Shown in pieces: positions 18,070 through 25,307 of a stretch of 46,396 bases of DNA (its first letter is position 1; the number at the start of each line of letters is the position of its first letter). The DNA comes from an uncultured Burkholderiaceae bacterium (GTDB lineage: Bacteria > Pseudomonadota > Gammaproteobacteria > Burkholderiales > Burkholderiaceae). Position numbers and translations under genes: made by a program. The stretch is from positions 1-46,396 of the forward strand of contig CALMPB010000038.1 of NCBI GenBank assembly GCA_937871985.1. Direction: 5' to 3'. Under the pieces are notes generated by a model. The model searched no databases and was not told where the DNA came from. It worked only from the letters and a program-made list of their open reading frames with translations.

Positions 18070-18194
18070 GGCAATCCCCTCTTCCCGTTTTCGGGTTATC
18101 AGCCGTGCAGTTTACCCAATAAGAAGACGCTGAAAGGTAAAATTCCGTTCACTGGGCAAGAGCGCGCCGAGTATGCGATAATTCCCGGCTTGTT

Positions 18195-18273
<79 letters not shown>

Positions 18274-18275
18274 TT

Positions 18276-18524
18276 CTATCTGCGCCGCAGCCTCGACAAC
18301 TCGGCCTGGTTCAGCCGCGCGGCTTCGTCTACCGCATAGCTTTGCTCTCCGGGCTCGTAGCCCCCTTTGTAGATGCATCGGCTGCGGTTCCCCGCGCATT
18401 CGTCGCCCACCGAGGCCGACGTGGATCTTCTGTCGGAACCGCCAAGGCCGATGACGGAGCACCCCGAAACTAATGTCGCAAGCAGCAGCGCCACGCCGCA
18501 TCGGCCCAATGTTCGACTGGTCAT
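18276..18524 (-). CDS. Small lipoprotein, unknown function
   Basis: An 82-residue predicted lipoprotein: signal MTSRTLGRCGVALLLATLVSGC with lipobox LVSGC, cleaved before C22. The short mature part contains DECAGNRSRCIYKGGYEPGE with two further cysteines (possible disulfide) and a charged Arg-rich end. I do not recognise a family. It ends 3 bp from the tRNA 3' end on the opposite strand. Confidence 0.7.
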   Translation of the reverse strand: MTSRTLGRCGVALLLATLVSGCSVIGLGGSDRRSTSASVGDECAGNRSRCIYKGGYEPGEQSYAVDEAARLNQAELSRLRRR

Positions 18525-18570
18525 TTCTTTAATCCCGCAAAGTTGCTACAGCCGTAGTTATAGCAAACCT

Positions 18571-19311
18571 TCAAAGCGACATGCCGCCCGACACCTCGAT
18601 CGCCACGCCGTTTATGTAACTAGCTTCATCAGAAGCCAGGAATGCGTAGACATTGGCAATTTCGGCCGGCGAGCCGAGGCGGCGCTGCCAGCACTGGTCG
18701 CGCAGGCGATCCAGCACCTTCTCGGGCATGGACTTGAGGATGTCGGTTTCGATGAACCCCGGGCACACGGCATTGACCCGGATGCCCTTCGGGCCCAGTT
18801 CCCGCGCCCAGGTCTTGGTCATGCCGATCACGGCGAACTTGCTGGCCGCGTAGTTGGTCTGGCCGAAGTTTCCATACAGACCGACAACACTGGAAGCACT
18901 TAGTATCACGCCGCTCTTTTGCTCGATCATGGTGTCGACGACGCTTTGCGTGCACTGGAAAACCCCTTTCAGGTTGACGTCGATGACTTTGTCGAACTGC
19001 TCCTGCGTCATTTGGGCGAGCCTTGCGTCCTGCGTGATGCCGGCGTTGTTGACCAGGATGTCCACGCGGCCGAACCTGCGTTTTACGTCGTCCACCATCG
19101 CGTCGATAGCGTCGCGCTGCGTAACGTCGAGCGCGTAGGCGTGGGCGGAATGGCCGCCCGCATTCAGAGATTGCGCTTCGTGCTGCACCATCTGCGCGTT
19201 GCGGTCGCACAGAATCACCGTGGCGCCCTCGCCGGCGAATTTCCTGGCGGTTGCCTGGCCAATACCCGCCCCGGCTCCGGTAATCAATGCGACTTTTTCT
19301 TTAAGCTTCAT
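18571..19311 (-). CDS. Short-chain dehydrogenase/reductase (FabG/PhaB-like)
   Basis: A 246-residue classical SDR oxidoreductase. It has the dinucleotide site [12 protein letters not shown] (about 11-22), NNAG, the catalytic serine in [10 protein letters not shown], and the YAASK catalytic pair. The ending EVSGGMSL is typical of 3-oxoacyl-ACP or acetoacetyl-CoA reductases. The start [12 protein letters not shown] at 19311 is the canonical one; an open frame continues upstream but without SDR-like sequence. R/D residues after the second strand (CDRNAQ) do not fix the NAD/NADP preference. The true substrate is unknown; 3-ketoacyl thioester reduction is the best guess. Confidence 0.85.
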   Translation of the reverse strand: MKLKEKVALITGAGAGIGQATARKFAGEGATVILCDRNAQMVQHEAQSLNAGGHSAHAYALDVTQRDAIDAMVDDVKRRFGRVDILVNNAGITQDARLAQMTQEQFDKVIDVNLKGVFQCTQSVVDTMIEQKSGVILSASSVVGLYGNFGQTNYAASKFAVIGMTKTWARELGPKGIRVNAVCPGFIETDILKSMPEKVLDRLRDQCWQRRLGSPAEIANVYAFLASDEASYINGVAIEVSGGMSL

Positions 19312-19634
19312 TATTCTTGACCTTATCAAAGTGAAAGCGTTTTCGCACCCGCGTCCGGCAAAGCCTTGCGTGCTGTTTGCTTGGTTCGTACATGAAAACT
19401 CAGATGCCAGGCCGCGGACGCCGGCCAATAGCCAATAACCCGCAAGAATACACGTATTTGCGCCATGCCATGGATCGAGGCCGCGTGCGCATCGTACAAT
19501 CGATGAGCTCCGAAAACGTGCTGTTCGGTCGATTGGCCCGCGCATTCGAGTCGAAATCGGCGCTGAACGTCTCAACCAGCCGGACTACGCACCCAGCCTG
19601 TCAACAGGCTCTAATTGCCGCCAAGGATTTTCCC
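19312..19634. other. 323-bp divergent intergenic region
   Basis: This lies between the FabG-like gene (minus) and the BtpA-like gene (plus). It holds a small hairpin AGCCTG-TCAA-CAGGCT at 19595-19610, just before the ribosome-binding site of the plus-strand gene. An open frame runs through it in phase with that gene from 19377, but its sequence looks non-conserved. No other feature is seen. Confidence 0.4.
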
Positions 19635-20291
19635 ATGATCGTTCTACCCGTGATCCACCACCTGCACGCCGCCCTTTCACTGGAACAGGCGGAAATAGCC
19701 GTCAAGGCGGGCGCCGACGGGGTGTTTTTGATTTCGCATCACGGCGCGGACGAAGAACTTCCCTCGCTGGGCAGAGACATCAAGGCGCGCCATGGCAATA
19801 TGCTCGTCGGCGCAAGCCTGCTGAAAACAGACGCGCTGAAAGCCTGCGCGCTGATTCAGGCGGCCGGCCTGGACACGCTTTGGGCGGACAACTGCTATGT
19901 GGACTCCAGCGGCGCAACGGCGCAGGCGGCCCAGCTTCACGAGCTTTCGCGCACCGGCCACCCCATCCAGATCTTTGCCGGCGTTGCGTTCAAATACCAG
20001 AAGCCTGAGCCTAATCCCGCGCTGGCGGCCTGCAACACCCTGCAGGCGGGGTTTCTTCCCACGACCAGCGGCGCCGCCACGGGATCCGCGCCACAGCTTG
20101 AAAAAATCACCGCCATGAGCGAACAGGTTCAGGGGCGCCTGGCCGTGGCCAGCGGCCTGAGCGTGGACAACATCGCCTTGTTCGCCCCCTATATTTCACA
20201 CGCTCTGGTGGCAAGCTCGGTGTCCAGCGACGAGCATCATTTCGACTACGACACGCTGGCGCGGTTTGTGGATCTGGCCAAACGGCAGTAG
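19635..20291 (+). CDS. BtpA/SgcQ-like TIM-barrel protein
   Basis: A 218-residue cytoplasmic protein with a TIM-barrel pattern: LPVIHHLHAALSLEQAEIAVKAGADGVFLISHHGADE, then GASLLKTDALKACALIQAAGLDTLWADN, and a phosphate-binding-like LAVASGLSVDNIALFAPYI near the C-terminus. This resembles the BtpA family, whose members were first linked to photosystem I biogenesis but in proteobacteria are of unknown or nucleoside/sugar-related function. The ATG at 19635 is preceded by AAGGA at about 9 bp, better than the upstream in-frame ATG at 19377. It is shorter than most BtpA proteins (about 260), so the assignment is tentative. Confidence 0.6.
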   Translation: MIVLPVIHHLHAALSLEQAEIAVKAGADGVFLISHHGADEELPSLGRDIKARHGNMLVGASLLKTDALKACALIQAAGLDTLWADNCYVDSSGATAQAAQLHELSRTGHPIQIFAGVAFKYQKPEPNPALAACNTLQAGFLPTTSGAATGSAPQLEKITAMSEQVQGRLAVASGLSVDNIALFAPYISHALVASSVSSDEHHFDYDTLARFVDLAKRQ

Positions 20292-20429
20292 GCTGGTCAA
20301 GCCCCTCACCGACGGCGGCGAACGCCAGCGCGCCCTCCACGACTACCGATACAGCGCGCGAAAAAGGCACACAAAAAAACGTGGACGGCCATCACGGCGC
20401 CGCGCAGAACAACGACGCTCACCAACCCC

Positions 20430-21203
20430 CTATGGCTGTACCGCCTTGGGGCTGCGGTTTTCCAGCCAGTCGATACCGGCCTCCCCGCGCGCCGTCAACC
20501 ACTCGTTGGCCTTGCGGAAATGGCCGCAGCCAATGAAAGGCCTGGGCGGACGCATCGCGGACAAGGGCGAGGGGTGATTGGCCTTGAGCACCAGTATCGG
20601 GCCCGCGGCCGGATGCTCGTCCAGCAAAGCCTGCTTGGATTGCGCATGCGAACCCCAAAGCAGGAAGACCTTGGGGCGCGGCTCGCGCAGCACGCGCTGG
20701 ATGATGGCGTCGGTAATGGTTTCCCAGCCCCGCTTCGCATGCGATGCCGGCTTGTGGGCTTCGACGGTCAGGGTGGTGTTCAGCAGCAATACGCCGCGCC
20801 GGGCCCACCGTATCAGGCTGTTGCGCTGAGGAACGAAGGCGTCGGGATACTCCTTCGACAGCTCGGCAAACATGTTTCTGAGACTGGGGGGAATCGGGCA
20901 GGTGTCGGGCACCGAAAAAGCCAGTCCCTGAGCCTGGTTCGGGCCATGATAGGGATCTTGCCCCAGGATCACCACCTGCACATCCTGCGGCGCAATTTCC
21001 AACAGCACCCGGAACGGCCGCAACGGGAAAATCATGGCTCCGGCGGCAAGACGCTGCGCAAGAAAATCGTCCAGCGAGCGCAAGGTATCCTGCTCGCGCG
21101 TCCCCGAAAACGCCTCCTGCCACTGGGGCGGCAGGACGTCGACATGCGCAAACAAATCTCCTTGAAACGCGTTCTGCACCGCGTTGATGGTGGCTTCGGG
21201 CAT
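20430..21203 (-). CDS. ung: Uracil-DNA glycosylase
   Basis: A 257-residue family 1 uracil-DNA glycosylase, which removes uracil from DNA to start base-excision repair. The water-activating motif GQDPYH is at 81-86 (D83 catalytic), LLLNTTLTVE holds the uracil-binding asparagine, and HPSPLS (210-215) is the minor-groove Leu loop. The start at 21203 (MPEATINAVQ) has AAAGGAAAGG upstream. It is convergent with the BtpA-like gene. It lies 54 bp upstream of the next gene on the other side and is not part of the transporter operon by function. Confidence 0.96.
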   Translation of the reverse strand: MPEATINAVQNAFQGDLFAHVDVLPPQWQEAFSGTREQDTLRSLDDFLAQRLAAGAMIFPLRPFRVLLEIAPQDVQVVILGQDPYHGPNQAQGLAFSVPDTCPIPPSLRNMFAELSKEYPDAFVPQRNSLIRWARRGVLLLNTTLTVEAHKPASHAKRGWETITDAIIQRVLREPRPKVFLLWGSHAQSKQALLDEHPAAGPILVLKANHPSPLSAMRPPRPFIGCGHFRKANEWLTARGEAGIDWLENRSPKAVQP

Positions 21204-21257
21204 AATCCTTTCCTTTGAGCTTTTGACGGATTGTAAGCCCTTCGGCACACCAGGACA

Positions 21258-22562
21258 CTAGCGGTACAAGATCCCCGGAAACCACAGGGCTATCTGCGGG
21301 AAAGCCACCAGCAGCAGCAACAAGGCAATGGGCGCCGCCAGGAACGGAATCACCCCGCGGTAAATCACCGACAGCGGAATATCGGGCGCCTGGGCGCGGA
21401 TCACGAAAATATTCATGCCCACCGGCGGATGGATGAGCCCCAGCTCGACCACCAGCACCAGCACGACTCCGAACCAGATCGGGTCGAAGCCCGCTTCGGT
21501 GACCAAGGGGAAAAACACCGGCACGGTGATCAACACCATGCCGATGCCGTCGAGAAAACACCCCATCACAATGTAGAACAGGATGAGGATGAGCATGATG
21601 ACCGCTGGCGATGCGTGCAGGCCGCGGGTCCATTCGACCAGCGTATGCGGCAACTCGGTCAACACCACGAAATACGAGAAAATGAACGCGCACAGCACAA
21701 CCAGAAACAGCATGCTGGAAATCAATATGGTTTCCACAAAAGCCGCATGCACGCGGGGAAACGACAATCTGCGCCGGAGCACGCCCAGCAGCAAGGCGCC
21801 GAACGACCCGACCGCCGCGGACTCGGTGGGGCTGAACCAGCCCAAATAGATGCCCCCTATCGAAACGCCGAACAGCAAAATGATCTCCCACATGCTGAAC
21901 AGCGCGCACAGCCGCCCTTTCCAGCCTATGTTCGGCAAGGCTTCCTCATGGTTGTCCTTGCGATGCACCAGCCAGCCCAGCACGGCGCCGTAGAACAGAG
22001 TGAGCAGTATCGATGGAATCAAGGCCGCGGCGAACAGCTTCTGCACCGACTGCTCGGCAATAATGGCGTAGATGACCAGGATGATGGATGGAGGAATCAG
22101 GATGCCCAGCGACCCTCCGGCGGCGATGACGCCGGTGATCAGTTTGTCGCCGTAGCCGGCCCGCCGCATTTCGGGCAGCGCGATCCGGGACATGGTGGCG
22201 GCGACCGCCAGCGACGAGCCGCACACCGCACCGAAGGCCGCGCTGGCGCCCAGCGTTGCATAGGCCGGCCCGCCGCGCGCGCCCGAGAACAACGAGCGAA
22301 CCGCGCTGTACAACTGGCCCGAAATGCCGGCGCCCGAAGCCAGCGCCCCCATCAGCACGAACAGCGGCACGACCGACAAGGCATAGGCGGAACCCATTTC
22401 AAACGGCGTCGAGCCCAGGACGATGAATGCCTTGTCGAAGCCGCTGATGGCGGCATACCCAAACGTGCCCACCAAGCCCATGGCGATGGCCACGGGGACC
22501 CGGGCGAAGATCAAAAGCAGCAGCGCCGCCATGCCCAACAACCCAATGTACTGGACGCTCAT
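21258..22562 (-). CDS. dctM: TRAP transporter large permease (DctM family)
   Basis: A 434-residue inner-membrane subunit of a tripartite ATP-independent periplasmic transporter, which carries out Na+-coupled uptake of a carboxylate delivered by the binding protein. About 12 hydrophobic segments are visible and the typical stretches AAFGAVCGSSLAVAATMSRIALPEMRR and GGSLGILIPPSIILVIYAI are present. The start ATG at 22562 overlaps the dctQ stop as ATGA, so it is coupled to dctQ. Length is normal for DctM (about 425-435). It is the last gene of the leftward operon SDR-dctP-dctQ-dctM. Confidence 0.93.
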   Translation of the reverse strand: MSVQYIGLLGMAALLLLIFARVPVAIAMGLVGTFGYAAISGFDKAFIVLGSTPFEMGSAYALSVVPLFVLMGALASGAGISGQLYSAVRSLFSGARGGPAYATLGASAAFGAVCGSSLAVAATMSRIALPEMRRAGYGDKLITGVIAAGGSLGILIPPSIILVIYAIIAEQSVQKLFAAALIPSILLTLFYGAVLGWLVHRKDNHEEALPNIGWKGRLCALFSMWEIILLFGVSIGGIYLGWFSPTESAAVGSFGALLLGVLRRRLSFPRVHAAFVETILISSMLFLVVLCAFIFSYFVVLTELPHTLVEWTRGLHASPAVIMLILILFYIVMGCFLDGIGMVLITVPVFFPLVTEAGFDPIWFGVVLVLVVELGLIHPPVGMNIFVIRAQAPDIPLSVIYRGVIPFLAAPIALLLLLVAFPQIALWFPGILYR

Positions 22563-23098
22563 TCATGACTCCCGGCAATAGAACCCTCGTCGCTGCCCAA
22601 AGGGCGCCGGATCAGGCAGCACAGCTTGTACAGCGCAGCGAGAAACGCGGCGAAAATCCCCACCAGGCACGGAATCCACAACCAGGCCAGAAGGATAGGC
22701 AGATCGGGCTTGCGGTCTCCGTAGACATAGGCATCCCAGGCGGGAGCCGGCATGAACCGCAGCAGCAGGCCAAGAAACACCACGGCAAGCAGCAAGGCGG
22801 CGATCTTCAAGACATGCAGGGAACGCCGGCCGACGAAGTGATCGACGACATCGACCGTAATATGGGTGTCGTCGAGGAACGCTTCGCCGATGCCGAGAAA
22901 CACGACAAAGACCATCAGCGTCTCGACGATGTCGTAGGTTCCAAGTATGGGTATCGAGAACAAATTGCGCAGCAGGACATCGGCCATCGTCACGAACATC
23001 ATCAGAGCCAGAGCCAGCCCCGCCAAAAGGGTCAATGCGCGAAGGCAATGCCGTACGCCCCGATGAAAACGGCCGCCGCGAGAAAGGGTCGGGGACAT
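22559..23098 (-). CDS. dctQ: TRAP transporter small permease (DctQ family)
   Basis: A 179-residue protein with four transmembrane helices, the small membrane subunit of the TRAP transporter. GTYDIVETLMVFVVFLGIGEAFLDDTHITVDVV is typical of DctQ. I chose the ATG at 23098 because AAGGAG lies 7 bp upstream, inside the end of dctP, leaving one base between the dctP stop and this start; an upstream in-frame ATG at 23125 lies inside dctP. It is coupled on both sides. Confidence 0.9.
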   Translation of the reverse strand: MSPTLSRGGRFHRGVRHCLRALTLLAGLALALMMFVTMADVLLRNLFSIPILGTYDIVETLMVFVVFLGIGEAFLDDTHITVDVVDHFVGRRSLHVLKIAALLLAVVFLGLLLRFMPAPAWDAYVYGDRKPDLPILLAWLWIPCLVGIFAAFLAALYKLCCLIRRPLGSDEGSIAGSHE

Positions 23099-23099
23099 G

Positions 23100-24119
23100 T
23101 CATTGCTCCTTGGCGCGCGCGGCAATGGCCTCCTTCAGTCTTTGCAGCATGGCCTTGCCAGGCAGACCTTTCGCCTCGAGCTCGGCGACCTTCTTGTCGA
23201 TCAGCCCCGCGGTAAGCGTTGCGTAGGCCTTGGCGTCGGCGTCGCTCAGTTGCACCACTTTTACGTTATGCGCTTTCATGTACTTGAGGCCCCGCTCGTC
23301 GGCAAGGTCGGAGTCGATGCCGACCCGCTTCGCCCCGGCATTGCCGGTGGTCTGGTCGATCAGGGCCTGCAGATCCTTGGGCAGGCTGGCATAGCTCTTG
23401 GGATTCATGACCATCGCAAACGTGACCACTCCGGCATTGAACGCCGTTGCATACTTGAGGTCGGAGCCCAGTTGGAAGCTTTCGGCGCCCTCGTAGGACA
23501 TCAGGGTTCCGTCTATGGTGCCTTTGTTCAGCGCGTCGGACACCTCGGACGGCGCCACGCCCACGGGCGTCGCCCCCAGGGCCGACAGCAACGACGCATA
23601 CACCGTGCCCGGATGGCGAATGCGCAGACCGTGCATCTGCGCCAGGGTGGTGACCTCTTTGTTGGAGGTCAGAAGCGGAACCGGCGGCGTCGACATGAAA
23701 TACAGCACTTTGACGCCGGTGTATTCTTTTGCCAGCAGATCCTTGACGTCCATGAGCGCCTGCGAGCCGGTTCTGCCGTTGGGAATGAGCGTGGGATATT
23801 GCGCCAGCTCGGTCAGAGGAAAACGGCCGGGCGTCGCCCCTTGCAATACATAGGCGATATCGGCCACGCCGGTGCGCGCCAGGTCGAACTGGCGATTGAC
23901 CGGGCCCATCTGCCCCGACGGAAACAGCTTGAGAACCAACCGTCCACCGGATTTTTCACTGAGCTCCTTGGCCCAGCGCTTGATCTCGATATTGATGGTG
24001 TGGTTCGGCGGCAAATAGCTGGACACCTTCAGCTCATAGGTTTGAGCCGCCATGGCCGGTGAAGCGAAAGCAAGAACCGCGGCCGCAGCCGCGCCCAGAA
24101 ACATACGTCGTGTACTCAT
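23100..24119 (-). CDS. dctP: TRAP transporter periplasmic solute-binding protein (DctP family)
   Basis: A 339-residue DctP-type solute receptor. The leader MSTRRMFLGAAAAAVLAFASPAMA contains RRMFL, a Tat-like twin-arginine motif, and ends in an Ala-x-Ala cleavage site. The mature protein begins AQTYELKVSSYLPPNH, and has WAKELSEKSGGRLVLKLFPSGQMG and a carboxylate-binding arginine candidate in GLRIRHPG. Its family takes up organic and aromatic acids. The gene lies 184 bp downstream of the SDR gene and is probably co-transcribed with it; a GGAG site precedes the ATG. The neighbouring ligase suggests an aromatic carboxylate ligand (inference). Confidence 0.93.
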   Translation of the reverse strand: MSTRRMFLGAAAAAVLAFASPAMAAQTYELKVSSYLPPNHTINIEIKRWAKELSEKSGGRLVLKLFPSGQMGPVNRQFDLARTGVADIAYVLQGATPGRFPLTELAQYPTLIPNGRTGSQALMDVKDLLAKEYTGVKVLYFMSTPPVPLLTSNKEVTTLAQMHGLRIRHPGTVYASLLSALGATPVGVAPSEVSDALNKGTIDGTLMSYEGAESFQLGSDLKYATAFNAGVVTFAMVMNPKSYASLPKDLQALIDQTTGNAGAKRVGIDSDLADERGLKYMKAHNVKVVQLSDADAKAYATLTAGLIDKKVAELEAKGLPGKAMLQRLKEAIAARAKEQ

Positions 24120-24223
24120 GGTTTGTCTCCATAATTATCGGGATCCCTCCGGGCTTGGCGCCCTGTTTTGGGTATCCCGTCTTGAATTCAACGATCAACG
24201 CATTATTTGCTGCCTGTCTACCA

Positions 24224-24240
24224 AGGCCTGAGTCAGGCCT
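24224..24240 (-). repeat. Inverted repeat in the SDR-dctP spacer
   Basis: AGGCCTGA and TCAGGCCT form an exact 8+8 bp inverted repeat around one G. It lies in the 184-bp spacer between the SDR stop and the dctP start. As RNA it would make a short hairpin with no U-tract, so it may stabilise or segment the operon mRNA. Confidence 0.4.
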
Positions 24241-24303
24241 GAACACATACATAAAGCCGGCGACGGGCCCTCCCGGCCTGTGAGGCGGATCCGGCGAGCA
24301 CGC

Positions 24304-25065
24304 TCAGGTGGAGCTGGAAAAACCGCCGTCGATGACGATGACTTCGCCGGTCACGAAGCGATTGCCCTGCACGAGGCTGAGCATGGTCTGGGCCACGTCG
24401 TCGGCAGTCACGCAGCGCTTCAGGGGAGTCAGCCGAGCCCGTCTTTCCATGAGGCGGTCGTAGTTGTCCTGGAGCATGCGCTTCATCCAGTCGCCTTCCA
24501 TCCAGCCCGGAGCGACGGCATTGACGCGGATGTCGGGGCCCAGGTTGTAGGCAAGCACCTTGGTCAGGCTGACCACCGCGGCCTTGCTCGTGGCATAGGC
24601 CAGCGGCTGCGGCCCCGGACGAAGCCCCACGATGCTGGCCGTGTTCACCACGCAGCCTCCCGCGGCCTTGAGCATGGGCACGGCGGCTCTCGTCACCTGG
24701 AACATGCCGCGCACATTGACCGCAAACACGCGGTCCCAGTTTTCGGCGGTGACGCCCTCGAAGTCCTTGGGACTGATGGCCGACGTCGTGCCCGCGTTGT
24801 TGATCAGGGCATCCAGCCTGCCGAAGCGCTCTTCCACCTGGGCCAGCATTTGACGCACGGCGGCATCGTCGCTGACATCGCACTGCACCAAAATGGTTTC
24901 GGCGCCCAGATCCGCCGCGGCGCGGGCGGTTTCATCGGCCGCCGCCTTGCTGCTGCTGTAATTGATGGCCACGTCGTAGCCCGCCCCGGCCAGCGCGAGC
25001 ACGGCGCTGCGCCCTATGCCCGTGCCGCCGCCCGTAACCAACGCCACCGGTTTTTCATGATTCAT
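24304..25065 (-). CDS. Short-chain dehydrogenase/reductase of the aromatic-acid island
   Basis: A 253-residue classical SDR. TGGGTGIGRSA is the cofactor loop, followed by INYSSSKAA (no acidic residue at the end of strand 2, so NADPH is likely). NNAG, the serine in NTASIVGLRPG and YATSK are all present. The ending GEVIVIDGGFSSS is standard. The ATG at 25065 follows a strong AGGAGG. It is the first gene of the leftward operon, transcribed from the mirrored promoter at 25105-25133 with a palindromic operator at the transcription start. It probably reduces or oxidises an intermediate made by the divergent ligase pathway. Confidence 0.9.
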   Translation of the reverse strand: MNHEKPVALVTGGGTGIGRSAVLALAGAGYDVAINYSSSKAAADETARAAADLGAETILVQCDVSDDAAVRQMLAQVEERFGRLDALINNAGTTSAISPKDFEGVTAENWDRVFAVNVRGMFQVTRAAVPMLKAAGGCVVNTASIVGLRPGPQPLAYATSKAAVVSLTKVLAYNLGPDIRVNAVAPGWMEGDWMKRMLQDNYDRLMERRARLTPLKRCVTADDVAQTMLSLVQGNRFVTGEVIVIDGGFSSST

Positions 25066-25093
25066 ATCGCCTCCTGCCTAGTTTGATTTTTAT

Positions 25094-25133
25094 GAACATG
25101 TTCCACTTTAGATCATGATCATATTTATGGCAA
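25094..25133 (-). promoter_or_regulatory. Leftward promoter and GAACATGTTC operator of the SDR-TRAP operon
   Basis: On the minus strand: -35 TTGCCA (25133-25128), 17-bp spacer containing TGATCATGATC, -10 TAAAGT (25110-25105), then one base and the 10-bp palindrome GAACATGTTC (25094-25103), which covers the expected start of transcription. It is a near mirror image of the rightward promoter at 25192. A repressor bound here should block initiation. Confidence 0.75.
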
Positions 25134-25191
25134 GAAAAAATCCACAAATCATCGAGCCTGAAATGACCATGCATCCGATCGTCAAAAATCA

Positions 25192-25230
25192 TTGACACAA
25201 AAATGATCAAAATCTAAACTGAACATGTTC
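25192..25230 (+). promoter_or_regulatory. Rightward promoter and GAACATGTTC operator of the ligase operon
   Basis: A perfect -35 TTGACA (25192-25197), a 17-bp spacer and -10 TAAACT (25215-25220), directly followed by the palindrome GAACATGTTC (25221-25230). The leader to the ligase ATG is about 80 nt and ends in a strong AGGAGG ribosome-binding site. The same order of elements, including TTTAGAT and TGATCAT blocks, is found inverted at the leftward promoter. Confidence 0.8.
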
Positions 25231-25307
25231 ATATATAAAAAGACAGAAATCAATGTGAAAGGGCCCATCAAGGCCGCCGCTCAGTTCGCAATCATCAGGA
25301 GGAAAAC

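Noticed and set aside
19377..19634. N-terminal extension of the BtpA-like protein from the upstream in-frame ATG
   Set aside because: The extension lacks family-like sequence, and a good ribosome-binding site precedes the ATG at 19635.
20419..21909. A 496-codon minus-strand frame overlapping ung and dctM
   Set aside because: It runs through two strongly supported genes in another frame and has no domain of its own.
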